Below are positions 1 to 8,062 of a DNA stretch of 64,000 bases, piece by piece. Within the stretch, counting starts at the first letter, position 1. Every line of letters starts with the position of its first letter. The stretch spans positions 1 through 64,000 of the forward strand of contig JAKLJY010000032.1 in the NCBI GenBank assembly GCA_023150895.1, written 5' to 3'. Source of the DNA: Myxococcota bacterium (GTDB lineage: Bacteria > Myxococcota_A > Bradymonadia > UBA7976 > UBA1532). Both the position numbers and the translations under genes were made by a program. The notes under the pieces were generated by a model that was given only the letters and a program-made list of their open reading frames with translations, was not told the origin of the DNA and did no database searches.

Positions 1-1101
1 GCCATCGGGGGCGGGCGCGGCCTCGACGGGCGCGGGCTCGGTCACGGTCTCGGTCGCGGGGGCCGCGCTCGGCGTGGCCTCGGGTGCGGGCGCGGCCTGG
101 ACGGCCGCCGGTTCGCTCGCCGCCGGTGCAGGCGCGGCCTCGCTCGCGGATGCCGGGGCCGCGGCCGCCGGGGGCCGCGAGAGGCCGAGGCCACCGAGCG
201 CTCGGAAAGGCCCGCTCGTGCCGGCGACCGGGGCGGCCACGAGCTTGTCCAGCGCGCGCTGCAGATCGGCTGCGGACGCATAGCGCGCACCGGCCGACTT
301 GTTCAGGCAACGCAGGACGAGGGCCTCGAGGGCTTCCGGCACCTGTGCCTGGGGCCGGGCGAGTTTCAGACCGAGCGGCTTTTCGTAGACGTGCCGCTTC
401 GCGGTCGCCTGGAAGTTGCCGCCGGTAAAGGGGGCACGCCCCGTGAGCGCCTCATAGAGGAGCACCCCGACGAGGTAGATGTCGGACCGGACCTCGCCCG
501 GCTTGCCGGAGACGGATTCGGGGGTGATGTACTCGACGCGGGCCCGGCAGGGCTCCTTCGCCTTCCCTGTCGCGTTTTCGAGCAGCAGCACATGACGCAT
601 GCCAACGCCGCCGAGGACGGCACGCTCGAGGCCGAGGGGGTCCTTGACGAGATAGACGTTGCTCGGTTTCAGGTCGAGGTGCAGCAGATCGGCGCGGTGC
701 ATGGCCTCGAGCGCCTGGAGGACCTGCCCGACGAGGCGCTGGGCGAGCGGGGCGTCGAGGGCGCCGGCGCTCTCGATGCGGCGGGCCATGGACTGACCGT
801 CGAGCAGGGGCTCGACGATGAAGAGGTAACGGTCGGCGTGAACGCCTGCGTCCAGGGACGGGACGAGGTTGGGGTGGCCGAGCTCGTTGGCGCGCTGCGC
901 GTCGTTCAGGAGGTGCTGCGCGTTCGGCGTCCCCGGATCGACGTCCGGGTTGAAGATCTTGATGGCGACGGGGCGGCCCTCGGCGACGTCCTCCCCGCGG
1001 TAGACCGTCCCGACCGTGCCCTGCCCGATCTTCGCGTCGACCCGGTACCGCTCGGCGAGCGTCTGGCCGACGAAACTGACTTCAGAATGCTCGGGGTTCA
1101 A
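1..1101 (-). CDS. Serine/threonine protein kinase-like protein, probable pseudokinase (partial, C-terminus off window)
   Basis: Reading leftward, 367 residues are visible and the frame runs off the window edge. Kinase features appear in order: a glycine loop GQGTVG at about residues 26-31, VAIK lysine K48, an aspartate (D67) where the helix-C glutamate is expected, and the catalytic loop HLDLKPSN (H141, D143, K145, N148). The metal-binding DFG is replaced by GVG at 165-167, while the PE of the APE motif (194-195) is kept. After about residue 290 the chain becomes an Ala/Pro-rich tail. I chose the TTG start at 1101 because GGAG lies five bases upstream; no ATG is in frame nearby. Hanks-type kinases need the DFG Asp for Mg-ATP, so this is probably inactive or atypical. 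It follows the MerR-TPR gene on the same strand after a 242-base gap. Confidence 0.85.
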   Translation of the reverse strand, partial: MNPEHSEVSFVGQTLAERYRVDAKIGQGTVGTVYRGEDVAEGRPVAIKIFNPDVDPGTPNAQHLLNDAQRANELGHPNLVPSLDAGVHADRYLFIVEPLLDGQSMARRIESAGALDAPLAQRLVGQVLQALEAMHRADLLHLDLKPSNVYLVKDPLGLERAVLGGVGMRHVLLLENATGKAKEPCRARVEYITPESVSGKPGEVRSDIYLVGVLLYEALTGRAPFTGGNFQATAKRHVYEKPLGLKLARPQAQVPEALEALVLRCLNKSAGARYASAADLQRALDKLVAAPVAGTSGPFRALGGLGLSRPPAAAAPASASEAAPAPAASEPAAVQAAPAPEATPSAAPATETVTEPAPVEAAPAPDG

Positions 1102-1343
1102 CCTGGCTCCGTGATCAGGGGCAGAACTCGGTACTTCCTCGCGCCGAGCGAGGCTTCTCGGGCGGTATCCAACGGGCGAAACGCAGGGGCGGGCCGTGTT
1201 CGAGCGCCTACGGCGTTGCCCGGCGCCGTGGATCGAACTCGCCGGAGCGGCGGGAAGGTATCAGAGGCCTCCGGGCGGGTGCAATCGCGGACCGAGATCC
1301 GATGCGCGACCGCAATCCGGGGTCGCAGCGACGTCCCGGAGCG
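1102..1343. other. Intergenic region between the MerR-TPR gene and the kinase-like gene
   Basis: The 242 bases lie between two minus-strand genes. The only signal I can support is the GGAG ribosome-binding site just before the kinase-like TTG start. I see no convincing promoter, hairpin or RNA gene. Confidence 0.4.
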
Positions 1344-2354
1344 TCACGCTTCGTCGTCCGGATCGGTTCCCGAGGGCGCCGGCACGGGGGAAGGCACCGG
1401 TCGCGGGCCGTGGGCGGCGCCGGGCTCGTCGTCATCCGCCAGGAAACTGCGTGCGATGTCCGCCGACTCGCCGAGGGGCTCCAGGCGCAGGTAGCTCTGC
1501 CAATGGCGGCGCGCGGCTGCCCGTACACCGGCCTTCTCCCAGGCCAGGGCCAGATTGAAGTGCGCGGCCTTGAACGTCGGGTCGAGGTTCAGGGCGTCTT
1601 CGTAGCACCGAATGGCGGCGTCGGCCTGCCCGAGATCATCGAGCACGTTCCCCAGGTTGTAGTGTGCCTCGGGGAACTCCGGCGCGGCGGCCGCCGCCGC
1701 CCGGTAGAGGGCGAGGGCCTCGTCGTAGGCTTCCCGACGGTAGTGGAGATTGCCGAGGTTGAGAAGCGCGCCGGGATGGTCGGGCTCGCGCGCGAGCGCC
1801 GTGCGGTAGTGGTCGATGGCAAGCGCGTCGTCACCGGCCGCTTCGGCCCGCAGGCCGGCCTCGAACGCCCCCTGTCCGGTCCACGCGACCGGCTCGGTGG
1901 CGGGTGGCGGTTGGACGATGCGTCCCGGCCGGGCGGCCACGGCGCTGAGCTCACCGGCGGGCAAGGCCAGCAAGAGTTGTCCCGAGACGGGCTCCATGAC
2001 GTTTCCATCGACCTGAACCAGGAGTTGCCCGCCATCCGAGAAGACGCGCATCGAGGCGAGCGGCGCATGCAGATCGGGCCGCCAGGCGCGCAGCGCGTCG
2101 ATCGCGCGGCGGACATGCGTGGAGCGGACCCCTGCGGCCAGCAGTGCCTGGGCGGTGCGGGCGGTGACGACGTCCCGGAACGCGTAGCGCAGGGCGCCGT
2201 CGTCGGCGCGGTGCGCCGGCAGAAGTCCGGAGCGATGCCACTGGTTCAGCCGCCGGACCGCGACCCCCGAAAGGCGAGCCATCTCGGCCGCCGAGAACCG
2301 GCGTTCCTGACCGCCATCGACGTTCGGGGCGTGCGGATCGGAGGCGTCGGGCAT
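1344..2354 (-). CDS. MerR-type HTH protein with C-terminal TPR repeats
   Basis: The protein has 336 residues. Residues 19-88 look like a MerR-family winged helix-turn-helix: FSAAEMARLSGV is the first helix pair, followed by LRYAFRDVV and an arginine/alanine-rich helix. Residues about 161-296 form four TPR units with clear consensus (for example LNLGNLHY and HYNLGNVLDDLG). The tail is acidic and Pro-rich. MerR proteins normally bind promoter DNA as dimers through a C-terminal coiled coil and effector domain; here a TPR scaffold replaces it. It begins three bases after the stop of the upstream gene, so the two are probably co-translated. Its targets are unknown, and the adjacent kinase-like gene is a possible partner by location only. 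Confidence 0.8.
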   Translation of the reverse strand: MPDASDPHAPNVDGGQERRFSAAEMARLSGVAVRRLNQWHRSGLLPAHRADDGALRYAFRDVVTARTAQALLAAGVRSTHVRRAIDALRAWRPDLHAPLASMRVFSDGGQLLVQVDGNVMEPVSGQLLLALPAGELSAVAARPGRIVQPPPATEPVAWTGQGAFEAGLRAEAAGDDALAIDHYRTALAREPDHPGALLNLGNLHYRREAYDEALALYRAAAAAAPEFPEAHYNLGNVLDDLGQADAAIRCYEDALNLDPTFKAAHFNLALAWEKAGVRAAARRHWQSYLRLEPLGESADIARSFLADDDEPGAAHGPRPVPSPVPAPSGTDPDDEA

Positions 2355-2357
2355 CGT

Positions 2358-2888
2358 TCAGCGGGCGGCGCGCAGCTCGACGGGCCCCTCGAGGTCGAGA
2401 TCGACGAGGAGCGCGGGACCGCGGGCCCGGAGCGTCGGGGTCACGTCGAGGTTCGTCGGCGTCTCGGGGCCGAGGAGCCGGGCGGTTTCCCGCCAGGCGC
2501 GATCGCGCAGCGGCTGGAGGGTTCGCCGATCGCGGGCGAGGGCGTCGCGCAGCCGTTGCACGAGCGCCTCGCTGACCGGGGCGTCGACGATGGGCAGGCG
2601 GCTGAGGTCGATGGTCAGCAGCGCCGTACCCAGGAAGACCGCGTGGGGTGCGTGGCCCTCGCCACCGATCCGGATCCCGGACTCGTAGATCCGGCCCTCG
2701 ACGATGATCTCCGCGGCGTCGATCAGGCGACAGACGGCGTCGTGGTCCAGGCGTCCTTCGGCATCCCAGAGGCGCAGGGGACGCCGCTCGACGTCCTGCC
2801 GGGCGCCGCTCCGGGTGATGCCCGGTCGGCGGGCGTCCGCGCGCGCGGGCGGCAGACGGGGGACGAGTCGGGGATCGGGTCGGGACAT
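2358..2888 (-). CDS. Conserved hypothetical protein (176 aa)
   Basis: The gene encodes 176 residues from an ATG at 2888, preceded by a strong GGAGG site at proper spacing. The N-terminal 35 residues are Arg/Pro-rich and look disordered. The rest alternates short beta strands (VFLGTALLTIDL, LLVDLDLEG) with helices (ALVQRLRDALAR). I see no signal peptide, membrane segment or cysteine pair, so it is probably cytoplasmic. I do not recognise the family. It is the first gene of a minus-strand unit with the MerR-TPR gene, separated from it by three bases, which suggests a shared regulatory job but proves none. Confidence 0.6.
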   Translation of the reverse strand: MSRPDPRLVPRLPPARADARRPGITRSGARQDVERRPLRLWDAEGRLDHDAVCRLIDAAEIIVEGRIYESGIRIGGEGHAPHAVFLGTALLTIDLSRLPIVDAPVSEALVQRLRDALARDRRTLQPLRDRAWRETARLLGPETPTNLDVTPTLRARGPALLVDLDLEGPVELRAAR

Positions 2889-3104
2889 CGGGGACCTCCG
2901 GGGGCATCCTACGGCGCCCGCCGGAAGAGGTGAAATTTTGGGTCTTCTCGGCGACTTCGCCGGCGCAGGGCGGGGCGGTGGACCTCGGCGGGGGTCGGTG
3001 CAATTTCTTGCCCTTCGCGCCGTGGTCCCCGTCTGCGCGATCATGGTGGTCGGCGGGCCCCGGCAGATCGCGCGGGCACCCGACGAAGATCGCCGGCGTC
3101 CCCG

Positions 3105-3134
3105 CTGACAGCTCGCCTCGACCCGGGCTATAGT
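3105..3134 (+). promoter_or_regulatory. Candidate sigma-70 promoter for the 3171-7985 operon
   Basis: CTGACA (3105-3110) and TATAGT (3129-3134) are separated by 18 bases, placing a start site near 3141, about 30 bases before the ATG at 3171. It is the best match in the 282-base divergent gap at 2889-3170. Otherwise that gap holds only the GGAGG site of the leftward gene. Confidence 0.5.
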
Positions 3135-3170
3135 GCGGCTTTCGTCGGCCCTCAACCCCGCGGAGCTGGC

Positions 3171-3947
3171 ATGCAGACGAAGGCGAGCGAAGTCGGAGCG
3201 CAGTCGATTCCGTACCCCGAGTACGTACTGCGCGTCCTGTTCACCCTCTTCACGCCGGCCGTCAAGACCGCCGTCGACTTCAACTATCCGCTCGATACCG
3301 TCAAGGACATGATGACGCTGGCGTTGTGGCAGGAAGCCCGGCGCAAGCACTCGACGATCAACCTCATCTCGGTGATCTTCGGGAAATCGACCCGGACGGT
3401 GAAAGCGCTCTCCGCGCGGTTCAACAAGGGCGGCTACTTCGAGACGAGCGAGACGAACCTCATGCGGCGGATCGAAGACCTCCTCCGGCAGCGCCCGCTG
3501 TCGATGGACGAGATCGCCGATCGCGTGCCGCACACCGCCGAATTCGACAGCACCCGGCTCGCGGTCGGGGCGCTGATCAATCAGGGGCGCATCGAGGCCC
3601 TGCCGCGGACGCCCGGGACGCCGGCGCGGTATCAGGTCGTCGCGCGGCACCACGACCTCGTCGCCGAGGCCGACTGGGAAGCCAGGCTCGACGCGTTGAC
3701 GGAGCACCTCGAGGCGGTCACCGAGACGATTCGGCGCCGCATGATCAGCGACGAGCCCGAAACGGCCGCCGCGCGCACTTTCTCGTTCCGGGCCCGACCG
3801 GAGGACGTCGAAGCCTTCCGGGAGGCCTTCTTCGAGTTCGTGCGTACCCGCTATCGCGACCTCGAGGAGGCGGCGGCGGACGACCCGGCGGCGCGCTGCT
3901 ACGCGCTGTATGCGGGCCTGACCGAAATGGAGGAGGACGATCGATGA
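3171..3947 (+). CDS. HTH-like regulatory protein (resembles DUF6502-type proteins)
   Basis: This 258-residue soluble protein is mostly helical. An N-terminal helical segment (about 18-60) is followed by STINLISVIFGKSTRTVK (about 62-80), which reads like a helix-turn-helix. A second winged-helix-like segment (about 100-155) contains MDEIADRVPH and ALINQGRIEAL. The C-terminal part is helical and charged. The layout recalls DUF6502-type proteins, but I cannot confirm that without a profile search. It is the first gene of an operon in which the next three genes overlap by four bases or are tightly coupled, so it may regulate or act with the two-component proteins downstream. A good promoter candidate lies just upstream. 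Confidence 0.6.
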   Translation: MQTKASEVGAQSIPYPEYVLRVLFTLFTPAVKTAVDFNYPLDTVKDMMTLALWQEARRKHSTINLISVIFGKSTRTVKALSARFNKGGYFETSETNLMRRIEDLLRQRPLSMDEIADRVPHTAEFDSTRLAVGALINQGRIEALPRTPGTPARYQVVARHHDLVAEADWEARLDALTEHLEAVTETIRRRMISDEPETAAARTFSFRARPEDVEAFREAFFEFVRTRYRDLEEAAADDPAARCYALYAGLTEMEEDDR

Positions 3948-4582
3948 AACGACTCGCTCTCTTCGCCCTGATGCCGTTCGCTGTGGCGTGCGAACCACCG
4001 GCGGACCGGTCGCAGCCCGAGTCCATCGAGGCCGCACCGTTGCGCGTCGAGGCCCGCTTGCCGCGCAGCCCGCTCGCACGTCGCCTCGGGGCGGCCGACT
4101 TCAAGTCCGCGCTTGCCCGGCCCGTCACGAGCGTGGCGTTCTTCATGGGTCAGCCGGCCGAGCAGGCCTGCCTCGACGTGTGTGGCGCCGAGCCCTGGTG
4201 CGACGCCCTCTGCGCACCCGAGGACCCGCCCGTCGCCGGCCCGGCCTTCGGCGCGTCGGAGCGTGCGCCCGACGATTGCCCGGCGTGCGGCCGGGAGACC
4301 GGGTTTGCGCCGCAGCCGCCGGCGGTCTCCGTCACCGCCGAGGGACAGACGGTCGTCGTGGCGTGGACGAGCGTGGCCGGCGCCGAGGCATACGAGCTCT
4401 TCGTCCTGCGCGGCAAGGACGACGGCGGGTTCGAGCGCATCGGCGACCACACGGTCCATGAGACCGAGGCGCGCCTCTCGATGCTCGCCGGCGGGCACAC
4501 CTACGTCTTCGTCGTGACGCCCTACATTGCGGGCGAACTCGATGTGGAACTGATGGGCACGTCCGAGCCGCTATCGCTGTGA
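3944..4582 (+). CDS. Putative lipoprotein with fibronectin-III-like domain
   Basis: The 212-residue protein starts with a short signal sequence ending at a cysteine (Phe-Ala-Val-Ala-Cys at about 12-16). This is an acceptable but not ideal lipobox, because position -3 is Ala. The middle contains three cysteine pairs (residues about 77-112). The C-terminal about 85 residues read as a beta sandwich of the fibronectin type III kind (VSVTAEGQTVVVAW, YELFVLRGKDDG, TYVFVVTPYI). The ATG overlaps the upstream stop in ATGA, and its own stop overlaps the GTG of the histidine kinase. It is probably an envelope-anchored protein whose signal is relayed by the kinases downstream; that role is inferred from position. 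Confidence 0.65.
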   Translation: MKRLALFALMPFAVACEPPADRSQPESIEAAPLRVEARLPRSPLARRLGAADFKSALARPVTSVAFFMGQPAEQACLDVCGAEPWCDALCAPEDPPVAGPAFGASERAPDDCPACGRETGFAPQPPAVSVTAEGQTVVVAWTSVAGAEAYELFVLRGKDDGGFERIGDHTVHETEARLSMLAGGHTYVFVVTPYIAGELDVELMGTSEPLSL

Positions 4583-5784
4583 GTCAGCCCTCTCTCGCCG
4601 CGTTCGAAGAGCGCCTCGCCGCCTCGAAGGTCGAGATCGAGGCCCTGACCCAGGAGACGCTGAACCTGTACCGACAGGTGAATCTCCTGTACCGCATCGG
4701 CGAGTCGATGAACGCGTGTCTGAGCCCGGAGGACGTCGGCCAGCTCGTTCTCCGGGAGAGCTGCAAAATCCTTCGGGCAACCTCCGGTCGGATCGTGCTC
4801 GACGACGGCGTGACGCTCGGGACTCGGCCGGAGGTCGTTGAGTCCGAACTCCAGGTTCCCATCGAGAACGCTCACGGACACCTCGGCGTCGTGACGATCT
4901 TCAACAAGCGCAACGGGTTCTTCACGGCGGCCGACGAGAAGCTGATTCGGGCGGTCGCGCGCCAGGCCGGGATTGCACTCGAGAACAATCGGCTGATTCA
5001 GGGCCTGCTCGCAAAGAACCGGGAACTCGAGCGGCTCAACGAAGAACTCAAGGCCGTCGATCAGATGAAGAGCGACTTCGTCAGCAACGTCAGCCACGAG
5101 TTGCGCACGCCGTTGGCCAGCATCAAGGGATTCGCCGCGACGATTCTGGCGGACGACGAGATGCCACCGGAGATTCAGCGCGAATTCGTGGGCATCATCA
5201 ACGACGAATCAGACAAGCTGAGCGTCATCATCAACGACATTCTGGACATCTCCAAGATGATGTCCGGCCACATGAAGTTCGACGTGCGGCCGGCGCCGCT
5301 CGAGTCGGTCGTCTATGACGTCGTCAAGCTTCTGAACATGCTCGCCGAGCGCAAGGGGTTGGCGCTGACGTTCGATCTCATCGACCCCGCGATGATCCTG
5401 ATGGACTCGACCCGCATCTCGCAGGTCCTGAAGAACCTGGTGGGCAACGCGATCAAGTTCACGGATACGGGCGGGGTTCGCCTGACGCAGTGGCTCGAGG
5501 GGGATCACGTCTGTCTCGCGGTCGAGGACACCGGGGAGGGCATCCCCGAAGACCACCTGCCCTACATCTTCGAGAAGTTCTATCGCGTCGAGAACGTGGT
5601 ACATACCAAGGAAGGAACCGGTCTGGGTCTGGCCCTCGTGCGCACCATCGTCGATCACCACCACGGCACCATCGACGTTCGCAGCCGACCGGGTGAGGGG
5701 AGCACGTTCACGGTGAGGCTGCCGCTGGCCTTGCCGCCTGGTGACGCGGAGGTTTCGCGTGCAGAAGCGCATCCTGATCGTTGA
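4579..5784 (+). CDS. Soluble GAF-domain sensor histidine kinase
   Basis: The protein has 401 residues from a GTG that overlaps the previous stop by four bases. It begins with a coiled coil (about 5-40), then a GAF-like sensor domain (about 35-145). The HisKA dimerisation domain carries VSHELRTP with phosphoacceptor H173. The HATPase domain shows the N box (NLVGNAIKFT), G1 (DTGEGIP), F box (IFEKFYRVE) and G2 (GTGLGLALV). There is no transmembrane segment, so it is a cytoplasmic kinase. Its 3' end overlaps the start of the receiver gene, the obvious partner. The GAF ligand cannot be read from the sequence. Confidence 0.93.
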   Translation: MSQPSLAAFEERLAASKVEIEALTQETLNLYRQVNLLYRIGESMNACLSPEDVGQLVLRESCKILRATSGRIVLDDGVTLGTRPEVVESELQVPIENAHGHLGVVTIFNKRNGFFTAADEKLIRAVARQAGIALENNRLIQGLLAKNRELERLNEELKAVDQMKSDFVSNVSHELRTPLASIKGFAATILADDEMPPEIQREFVGIINDESDKLSVIINDILDISKMMSGHMKFDVRPAPLESVVYDVVKLLNMLAERKGLALTFDLIDPAMILMDSTRISQVLKNLVGNAIKFTDTGGVRLTQWLEGDHVCLAVEDTGEGIPEDHLPYIFEKFYRVENVVHTKEGTGLGLALVRTIVDHHHGTIDVRSRPGEGSTFTVRLPLALPPGDAEVSRAEAHPDR

Positions 5785-6151
5785 CGACGACGCCCACATT
5801 CGTTTGTTGCTGCGCCGCACGCTCGAGGAACTCGAACTCGAGGGGGTCCTGATCGACGTCGCGGAAGACGGCGTCGAGGGCCTCGAGAAGGCTCGGGCCC
5901 TCAAGCCCGACCTGATCTTTCTGGACGTCATGATGCCCCGCATGAACGGCATGGACATGTGCCGAGCCGTTCGCCGCGATCCGGAGCTGGTGGCGACGCA
6001 CGTCGTGATCCTCACGGCCCGCGGCCAGACGATGCCGCCGCTGGACCTGGCGCATGGCCCGCACGAGTTCCTGACCAAGCCCTTCGACCCCGACCACATC
6101 ATCGCCCGCGCCGCCGAGGTGCTGTCCATCGACCTCGACCTCGGGTTCTAG
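5759..6151 (+). CDS. Single-domain response regulator (CheY-like receiver)
   Basis: This 130-residue protein is one receiver domain with no output domain. The acidic pocket is D9-D11 in ILIVDDD, the phosphoacceptor is D56 in LIFLDVMMP, and the conserved Thr (LTAR) and Lys (TKPF) are present. An upstream in-frame GTG at 5741 exists, but I chose GTG 5759 because GGAGG lies six bases before it and the receiver fold begins immediately. The start lies inside the end of the GAF kinase gene, giving translational coupling. A membrane histidine kinase follows ten bases later, so one receiver sits between two kinases and may collect input from both. Confidence 0.92.
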   Translation: MQKRILIVDDDAHIRLLLRRTLEELELEGVLIDVAEDGVEGLEKARALKPDLIFLDVMMPRMNGMDMCRAVRRDPELVATHVVILTARGQTMPPLDLAHGPHEFLTKPFDPDHIIARAAEVLSIDLDLGF

Positions 6152-6161
6152 GGGCGACGGC

Positions 6162-7985
6162 GTGGCCCTCTGGGTCCTCTTGCTGGTCGGCGTGGCGGCG
6201 CCGGCCGTGGCGACGTACATCGTCCACCCGCTGCTCGTCTCCGCCGGTCTCCCGCCCGACCTCTCGGCCGCCCTGTTGCTGGCCGTCGGCGCCGTCATCT
6301 GCCTGGTCGTCGTGATGGCGACCCGGGCGCGGAGTCGGGCGCGGATCGCCGCCGCCGCGAAGGTCTGGGAGGAGATGGCGCGCGGGCGTCCGGTGCAGGA
6401 CCTGCCCGAGGGGTTCGCGCCGCTCTGGGCTCAGATGCGAACGGTGCTCGCGCAGCTCGAGGTCGCCGGACAGGCGCTCGACGAGCGGCAGTCCATGCAG
6501 GACGTCATCGACTCCATGCCGGACTCCCTGGTGGTGCTCGACGCGAACGGCGTCGTCGAGCTCTGCAACCGGACGTTTGCCCAACGCACGAGCTACGAGA
6601 GCCCGGCCGAAGTCGTGGGGACCGGTCTCGAGGGCCTCGTCGGCGAGGCCCGACCGGCCTGGTATGCGACGGTCATCGATACCGGCGAACTCGTCGCGCA
6701 GGATGTCCGTTTCCGGACGAAGACGGGCTCGGCCATCACGCTGAAGACGTCCGGTCAGGTGCGGGGCGACGGCACGGGGGTCGTCCTCGTCGCCCGAGAC
6801 AACCTCGAGGTCTCGAGGTTGACCTCGGAGCTCCAGCGGGCCGCCGAGCGCCTCGAGGACTCGGAGCGCTTCTTCCAGGATCTCTTCGATGCGATGGAGG
6901 ACCCGATCACGGTCCTCTCCCCCCAGTACGAGATCCTCCAGGCGAACCGGCAAGCCCGCCTCGTCTTCGGGAAGGACCTGATCGGGCGCCGTTGCTATCG
7001 GGCGTTCCGCATGCGCGAGGAGCCCTGTGCAGACTGCCCCGCACGCGAGACGTTCCTCCTGCACCACAGCACGAGCGTCGAGCACCGCATCTTCGGCAAT
7101 GCCATCACGCGCATCAGCACGTACCCGCTGCTCGGCAAGGATGGGCAGCTCCACGCCGTCATCAACCACAAACGGGACGTCACGAAGGAGCGGCAGCTCG
7201 AGGACCTCAAAGCCGGGTTCCTGGCGGCCGTGAGCCACGAGCTCCGCACCCCCCTGACGTCGCTGATGGGCTTCAACAAGCTCAACCTGCGTCGCCTGGT
7301 CCGGCACGTGCGACCGCACCTCGCCGAGGCGCCCGAAGAGGCGCGGACCGCGCTCCAGAAAGTGCTCTCGGACATGGAGGTCATGGCCTCCGAAGGCGAG
7401 CGCCTCGGTCGATTGGTCAACGACGTGCTCGACCTCTCCAAGCTCGAGGCCGGCAAGCTCCGTCTCAACTTCGAGACGATCGACGTGCCCGCGATCGTGG
7501 CCGGGGCCGTGCAGGCGACGTCGACGCTATACCAGGGCCGACACCTGCTCGTCGTTCCGGATCTGCCCGAGGTCTGTCCCGAAGGCTGGGGCGATCGCGA
7601 TCGTCTCTCGCAGGTCGTGGTGAACCTCGTCAGCAACGCCATCAAGTACACCGAGCGGGGGGAGATCCGCATTGCCGTGTCGGTTGGACACGAGGAGCTG
7701 ACGGTCTCCGTGCGGGACGCGGGCGCGGGCATCCCCCCGGACGAGGTCCCGCGCATCTTCGAGCGTTTCCGGCAGGCCGGCGACGCCCAGAAGGGCCGCC
7801 CAGCGGGGACGGGACTCGGCCTGCCGATCTGCAAGGAGCTCGTCCACCTTCATCGGGGCCGCATCTGGGTCGAGAGTACCCTCGGCCTCGGCTCGACGTT
7901 CTCTTTCACGGTCCGCCGCGCGGACGCCGTGGATCCGGCCGAGCGCTCCCTCGATCTGCGCGGGCCGTCGTCGCTCAACGGCTGA
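6162..7985 (+). CDS. Membrane-bound PAS sensor histidine kinase
   Basis: The protein has 607 residues from a GTG. Two N-terminal membrane helices (about 2-24 and 33-53) flank a very short periplasmic loop. A linker is followed by PAS domain 1 (about 110-212) and PAS domain 2 (about 235-340). PAS 2 contains three closely placed cysteines (C278, C289, C292) in CYRAF and CADCP. HisKA has AVSHELRTP with H359, and the ATPase domain has NLVSNAIKYT, DAGAGIP, IFERFRQ and GTGLGLPI. It is the last gene of the coupled operon. The minimal periplasmic loop suggests sensing in the membrane or cytoplasm; the cysteines could bind a metal or respond to redox, which is inference. Confidence 0.92.
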   Translation: MALWVLLLVGVAAPAVATYIVHPLLVSAGLPPDLSAALLLAVGAVICLVVVMATRARSRARIAAAAKVWEEMARGRPVQDLPEGFAPLWAQMRTVLAQLEVAGQALDERQSMQDVIDSMPDSLVVLDANGVVELCNRTFAQRTSYESPAEVVGTGLEGLVGEARPAWYATVIDTGELVAQDVRFRTKTGSAITLKTSGQVRGDGTGVVLVARDNLEVSRLTSELQRAAERLEDSERFFQDLFDAMEDPITVLSPQYEILQANRQARLVFGKDLIGRRCYRAFRMREEPCADCPARETFLLHHSTSVEHRIFGNAITRISTYPLLGKDGQLHAVINHKRDVTKERQLEDLKAGFLAAVSHELRTPLTSLMGFNKLNLRRLVRHVRPHLAEAPEEARTALQKVLSDMEVMASEGERLGRLVNDVLDLSKLEAGKLRLNFETIDVPAIVAGAVQATSTLYQGRHLLVVPDLPEVCPEGWGDRDRLSQVVVNLVSNAIKYTERGEIRIAVSVGHEELTVSVRDAGAGIPPDEVPRIFERFRQAGDAQKGRPAGTGLGLPICKELVHLHRGRIWVESTLGLGSTFSFTVRRADAVDPAERSLDLRGPSSLNG

Positions 7986-8062
7986 CGCGGCCAAGGGAGA
8001 CCATTGCCCGGTGCGGTGATCTGTCCTAGATTGCCCCGACCCCGTTGCGCCACCAGGAGAGC

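Noticed and set aside
391-1494. Plus-strand open frame over the left-edge kinase-like gene
   Set aside because: The minus strand gives a coherent kinase fold over the same DNA; the plus frame gives no recognisable protein.
2889-4079. Long in-frame extension upstream of the 176-residue gene on the minus strand
   Set aside because: The ATG at 2888 has a strong ribosome-binding site and the extension is low-complexity antisense to the HTH-like gene.
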